Below, piece after piece: positions 60,064 to 64,000 of a stretch of DNA of 64,000 nucleotides (the first letter of the stretch is position 1; the number at the start of each line of letters is the position of its first letter). The DNA comes from Trichostrongylus colubriformis (Eukaryota; Nematoda; Chromadorea; Rhabditida; Trichostrongylidae). The notes under the pieces are model-generated. The model was not told where the DNA came from. It was given only the letters and a program-made list of their open reading frames with translations, and did no database searches. The DNA lies in assembly GCA_963978905.1 (NCBI GenBank), contig OZ022256.1, positions 49,710,001 through 49,774,000 of the forward strand. The letters are read 5' to 3'. Position numbers and translations under genes: made by a program.

Positions 60064-60973
60064 ATGAAACGGGGACTGATGCATGGCGTAGTCCTTATCG
60101 TCTCCGTATCACTGCTTTCCGACTCAACGTTTTGTCTGACATTGAGAGGAAGAAATTCGCTACGACAGGTTAGTTACGAATGATAGCATGTTAATGGCTG
60201 GAAGACCTTATATGGGCGAGTATATATCAGCCGAAGACATTGAATATCCCTCCCAGTCAAGAAACCCACTCGATCATCCCACCACATGTTTCTTCGCGGT
60301 TGAATAAGGGGGAAGGGGCAGCAGTGATGGGTGGTCAAAACGGTTCTCGTAGCAGCCTACCTATACGTTGACCAACTGTTATCATATTCTGGTAATATTT
60401 ATAGGCGCTATATCAAAGCATAGTCTCATCTGCTTTAGCCTAAGCGTAGGGAGGGAAAGAAGCTCTGACGTGGGTGAAACGTCGACGCAAAGATGCGTCT
60501 CCCCCCCCCCCCTCTCCGACTTCATTCGACCCGATCTCTTTTTCCCGCAAAATAGCGCAAAATAGAAGAGCTTTCGGAAAACCACAACCAAATCGCTTTG
60601 ATCTAGGCGGGCATTGATTCACGGTGATGTTGGTAGGATAGGGTATTGGCGCAGCACATTGTGACATTCCGGTTCTATAATGCAGCACTGTTTGCCACCG
60701 AGATGGTGGCATTTCAACGTTGGTAAATTCCTTCTTGAGGATAATTCCTAACATTAATTATTATGAGATAACACAATATGTGTGCGCAGCATTATATAAT
60801 ATTTTGATTTTGATATATAAAACTGATATAGTATGCAATGTCTTCAGACTTTGAGAGGTGTGGATCTGGAGAAACGTCATAAACAACTGGAGCATCTGGC
60901 TGAACTCTACTTCGGAAAACTAGTCATCTCACAAAACAAGGAATCGAATCGTACTTCAAAAAGAGTTGAAAAT
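60064..60973 (+). CDS. tandem small secreted-protein gene, copy 2
   Basis: Exon one (60064-60168, 35 codons) begins MKRGLMHGVVLIVSVSLLSD, a typical signal peptide: two basic residues, then a hydrophobic core. A GTTTGTAG acceptor ends 2 bases before the ATG, as expected for trans-splicing. It leaves in phase 0 at CAG|GTTAGT and joins exon two (60848-60973, acceptor TGTCTTCAG, donor AAT|GTAAGC). Exon two has 42 codons, including VDLEKRHKQLEHLAELYFGK, and matches the copy 1 exon residue for residue in length. The last exon is uncertain: 63057-63218 fits phase and has a good acceptor (GTTTTTGCAG) but overlaps a better minus-strand frame. The KR and YFGK context could allow prohormone cleavage and amidation, but copy 1 lacks the GK, so this is weak. 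Family unknown. Confidence 0.5.
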
Positions 60974-61089
60974 GTAAGCGACTGTTACAAATGTTACGTT
61001 TTCTACTGTCCTCAGCTGGTCTCACGATATTCGCGATACGAATGTTGTCTAAAAGGGGATAGGTAGGGGCATATGAATATTGACCGCGG

Positions 61090-61190
61090 CCTGTGACCAG
61101 GGTCAAGCGTCCAGATGAGGAAAATTTTCAAAAAATACGACCCCCCCCCCAAAAGGGGCCCCAATACGACCCCCCCTTTCTCTGCACAAA
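61090..61190 (+). repeat. C-tract-rich repeat fragment
   Basis: AGGGTCAAGCGTCCAGATGA and two TACGACC(C)n tracts occur here; similar text in the opposite sense is at 63345-63430 (TACGACC(C)n, GAGGCTTGACCCTG). A diverged relative is near 56040-56095 in RASGEF1 intron 11. These may be the two ends of a larger decayed element around the mariner. Confidence 0.4.
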
Positions 61191-62022
61191 AACCATCAAT
61201 TAAGCATTTGTCGATTTTTTTAAATGCTCACCACCAATATACAACTGATTTGACACAAAAACCCGAAAAATATGTGATACAGGTGGAATTCCCAGTACTA
61301 TACACTCAATATATAATCTATGAATTCTAGATTGCAGATCGCATCACGCTTCTACCTCATAATCGAACAATTTCAAACAATAATTCAGAATACTCCACAC
61401 ATCTAGAGAAGTTAAGGATCTCATGTCAGGCGACGGCTGCGACGCGGCGACCACGATGGAGCGCGGTATCTTCCCCATACTAAATTCCGACATTTTGGAA
61501 ATAGTTCAAACTTTACCTAGAGCCCATCTTTCAAGCAGCTGTAAACTGTTTTCCTAATAACTCCCTTAGACCTATCCATTGCCCGTTTGCTTTCCCCAAT
61601 GGTTGCTTAATTCTCGATATGGGTTTCCAGATGAGGATTTGATGAGGAAAATTTTGAAGTGTTTCACGGAAATGGCCATAACTTCCTTCAAACTTAACCA
61701 CATGAGTTCGTTTTGGTGAAGCAGGGTCTGCTAGGTTGTCACTTTCGAATGACTACCTGAACCTCGTCATTTCTCTAAAACGAAGGAAGAAACCTTCAGA
61801 AAAGCCAGTTGAGGAAAGCTTTTTTTCGCCGAGTTTGCGAGATATTCCCAAGATTCTTCAGAAAAATTGATTCATTGTTACTGAAATTTCTCTAGTATGC
61901 ATCCTTCGCTCTGGAAGGCCTGTGGGAGGGCAAGAAGCGTCGGTCAGCTTTTCTGTGGGATGCGCCATGCATGGGGATTTCATCCACATTCTCAATGAAT
62001 ACAAACGTTTTTCCGGTTTGTA

Positions 62023-62959
62023 TACAGGGTGGGGCAAAATTACGGAAACTAGGCGCGGCCGCGGGAAATTGGACCCCGGAGGCGCTTTTCGCATTTAAAA
62101 AGCTCTTGCTTGTTTTTATTTGATTCAGCGCAACCTTCTCTACTAACTAGCACAAGAAATTTCATATTTGATCTGAAATGACAAGGCCATCCCCTCACCA
62201 AACTTCCATCATCGACCTGCACCTTCAAGGATTCTGAGCGATTGACATCTCTCGCCGTCTGAAGGTACCAGGAAGTCTTATGTCGAAAACAATCGCAATG
62301 TTTACAGAACTAGGAAACCTTTTCGACCGACCGGGACGTGGGAGACCGACTTTTATCACGATCAAGGCGAAAATGAAGAAGATGCGTGATCATCTGCGTG
62401 GTCTTCGCTCACCGCTGGTTTTGTTCCACAGGGAGTTAAGGTCAACGGGAACAACTATTTGGGCATTTTGAAGAACGAAGTCCTACTGTGGGCCCAGAGG
62501 CACTTCGGATATAAGAAATGGTGATATCAACAAGACAGTGCCCCTGCTCACGAGGCCAAGATTGTCCAGGAGTGGTGCAAGGAAAATTTCCCAGATTCCA
62601 TATCTTTTGATGAACGGCATCCCAGTTCACCGGACCTCAGCCCACTCGATTTCCCTGTATGGAGCGTCCTCGAGTCTAAAGCATGCTCAAACCCCATCGC
62701 GATCTCAATTCTCTGGAGGCAGCACTGGAGAAAGCATGGAATGAGTTGGACGAAGACTACCTCCAAGCCACGGTCAACGCGTTTCCGGAGCGTCTTCGAG
62801 CCTGTGTCAAAGTAAATGGGCTTGTTTTGAAAAAAGAGAAGTGGTTTTTGTTCAGTTTTTTCTGGGGAATAAATCGATAGTGATTACTTTTTTGTTCAAG
62901 CTGAAATAAAATTTTTGGGTGGCATCAATTTAGTTTCCGTAATTTTGCCCCACCCTGTA
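62023..62959 (+). mobile_element. broken mariner-superfamily transposon, DD37D-like
   Basis: TIRs of 28 bp: TACAGGGTGGGGCAAAATTA and onward at 62023-62050, with its exact complement at 62932-62959; TA at both borders. A plus-strand transposase relic fills about 62160-62830 with stops and frame changes, for example a TGA directly before YQQDSAPAH. Readable pieces include QQDSAPAHEAKIVQEWC, SSPDLSPLDFPVW and NAFPERLRACVKVNG. Counting from Asp of DSAPAH to Asp of SPLDF gives 37 residues between, the spacing of the maT-type (DD37D) clade. The N-terminal half is largely missing and the copy cannot be active. Confidence 0.92.
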
Positions 62960-62985
62960 GTGGCTGCTAATACGAGATTACGTAC

Positions 62986-63174
62986 TTGCAATCGTAGTAA
63001 TATATGAAGAAAGTCCATATCAGCTAATTTTCCGTTTTCATCCCATGTTTTTGCAGGGTCCATCCACGGTAGTACCTGTTGATAGATATCGCTTTCCACG
63101 GTTAATCGGTGAATTTCGTGAATTTCGGAGGTGTCTCTGTACGTGGTTTCGGTGTCAGCAGACCAACGAAAGGT
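62986..63174 (-). CDS. possible internal coding exon next to the mariner, unknown protein
   Basis: On the minus strand a GCCAGTAG acceptor (ends 63175) is followed by 63 open codons and an excellent donor CAA|GTACGT at 62986/62985; start and end are in phase 0. The product contains YRDTSEIHEIHRLTVESDIY and VLPWMDPAKTWDENGKLADM. Codon choice (GAC, ACC, GAA, CAC) is strongly coding-like. The mariner lies 27 bases inside the following intron. A plus-strand alternative (63057-63218, 54 codons with a good acceptor) overlaps; at most one is likely real. No family recognised and neighbouring exons not found. Confidence 0.38.
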
Positions 63175-63218
63175 CTACTGGCGTTGACCGGTTTCGTTGC
63201 GGATCGCGCCATGCATGA

Positions 63219-64000
63219 GGTTTCCATGATGATTAAGTTAAACTAGTTTCAGGTACCAACCTAATTAGTCAGTTTTGTCATTTCTTCCCTTACACTTTAG
63301 ACCCTCTGCGTGAGAACTTCTGTTGATCACTAGTACCTCAACGATTACGACCCCCCCCCCCTCCTAGCGGACCAAATACGACCCCCCCCCCCGTTGAGGA
63401 TTCCTCAACGGAGGCTTGACCCTGCCTGTGACCCTGGGCAGCCTGTGGTAGGTTATTCTGACAATTTGCTCTTTTGAATCCTATCCTTCCTATTTCTGGG
63501 AATCTTGTAAGAATGAGTTAGTTTGACTAACGTACAAGTCTATTTCGCTGTGTTCATCACTGGTGATGCTACCGTGACGCAATACTCAAAAAGGTGAGGT
63601 TTCTAAATGAGAGAAAATTGAAGCAAAGCCTTCCATCCCTCAGGGAAGATCCATCGTTCATCACTTTTCAAAACATCGCTGGAGTAAACTGTTGCAGAGA
63701 ACACTGTCGGCCCATGTCGACCGTGTGTCCCAACCGCTATCCCAAAAACAGCAATACAAATGATTTTAAATATATATATATGAGCTTCAGAAAGTGACCC
63801 CTACCGGACTTTTCCATCTAACGTTCCCTTGGGGGACAGCTGAGCAGGGAGGATAGTGGAATGACCATAGGAATATCTGAGATCCATTCTACAAAATTAA
63901 CTTGTCTTGAGAAATCTTTCGTCTTGTTTCATTTCATTGTTCAATCGAACCCGAGCTTTAAGAAAACTGAGTAGGGGCAATTTAAGTCTACGGTAAGAGC
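63219..64000. other. right edge, no gene assigned
   Basis: It holds two C tracts (63351, 63385) and an open frame of 67 codons at 63594-63797 (plus) with a cysteine cluster (VNCCREHCRPMSTVC). It starts at GTG, has no clear acceptor, and the Cys spacing does not match the insulin A-chain pattern, so I do not call it a gene. Confidence 0.35.

Noticed and set aside
63594..63797. Insulin-like peptide suggested by a CC…C…C cluster
   Set aside because: Only six residues separate the third and fourth Cys instead of eight. No B-chain or signal peptide was found, and the frame starts at GTG without an acceptor.
1..64000. CRISPR arrays, prokaryotic operons, rRNA genes
   Set aside because: No regularly spaced repeats, no ribosome-binding-site-led gene runs and no rRNA-like conserved text were seen; the gene structure is eukaryotic.

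Overview
This window looks like nuclear DNA of a nematode, most probably a clade V (strongylid, hookworm-like) worm. The one clearly recognisable gene is split into 13 short exons whose 3' splice sites mostly end in TTTCAG-like sequences. Its start codon lies three bases after such a site, as expected for spliced-leader trans-splicing. The sequence between genes is packed with short terminal-inverted-repeat (TIR) elements, tRNA-like SINE fragments and mariner remnants. There is no rRNA, no convincing tRNA gene, no CRISPR array and no bacterial operon. The species is an inference from style; no species-specific sequence was recognised.

Layout. 1-30 kb is repeat-rich. It holds two mariner-type inverted-repeat elements (744-1254, 2287-3009), several TTAA-flanked non-autonomous elements, and a piggyBac-like element nested in another repeat (27.3-28.1 kb). 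A few isolated coding-like segments also occur there, whose gene I cannot name (16.5, 19.3, 21.5-21.9 and 28.7 kb). From 30 to 41 kb, four small segments with good splice sites and compatible reading phase may form the 3' half of one plus-strand gene, with introns filled by transposons. Other coding-like pieces lie at 30.5 kb (minus), 36 kb (plus) and 39 kb (minus). 41-49 kb is repeats and sequence without recognisable genes.

49.4-57.1 kb carries a complete RASGEF1-family gene (Ras guanine-nucleotide exchange factor with REM and RasGEF domains, 462 codons). Its second intron holds a small same-strand two-exon reading frame, and two further introns hold a TIR element and a SINE. Directly downstream, 58.4-61 kb holds a tandem pair of short genes that share an exon of exactly 42 codons. 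The second copy starts with a signal-peptide exon preceded by a 3' splice site, so this looks like a small secreted-protein family I do not recognise. The right end (62-63.2 kb) has a broken mariner with a DD37D-type catalytic spacing. It sits 27 bases from a good donor of a coding-like minus-strand exon.

The genes do not form an obvious pathway. RASGEF1 is an intracellular signalling protein and the tandem pair is probably secreted. The main story of the window is compact coding exons embedded in, and sometimes interrupted by, small DNA transposons. All exon calls other than RASGEF1 come from reading frame, codon choice and splice motifs alone, and need transcript or homology support.
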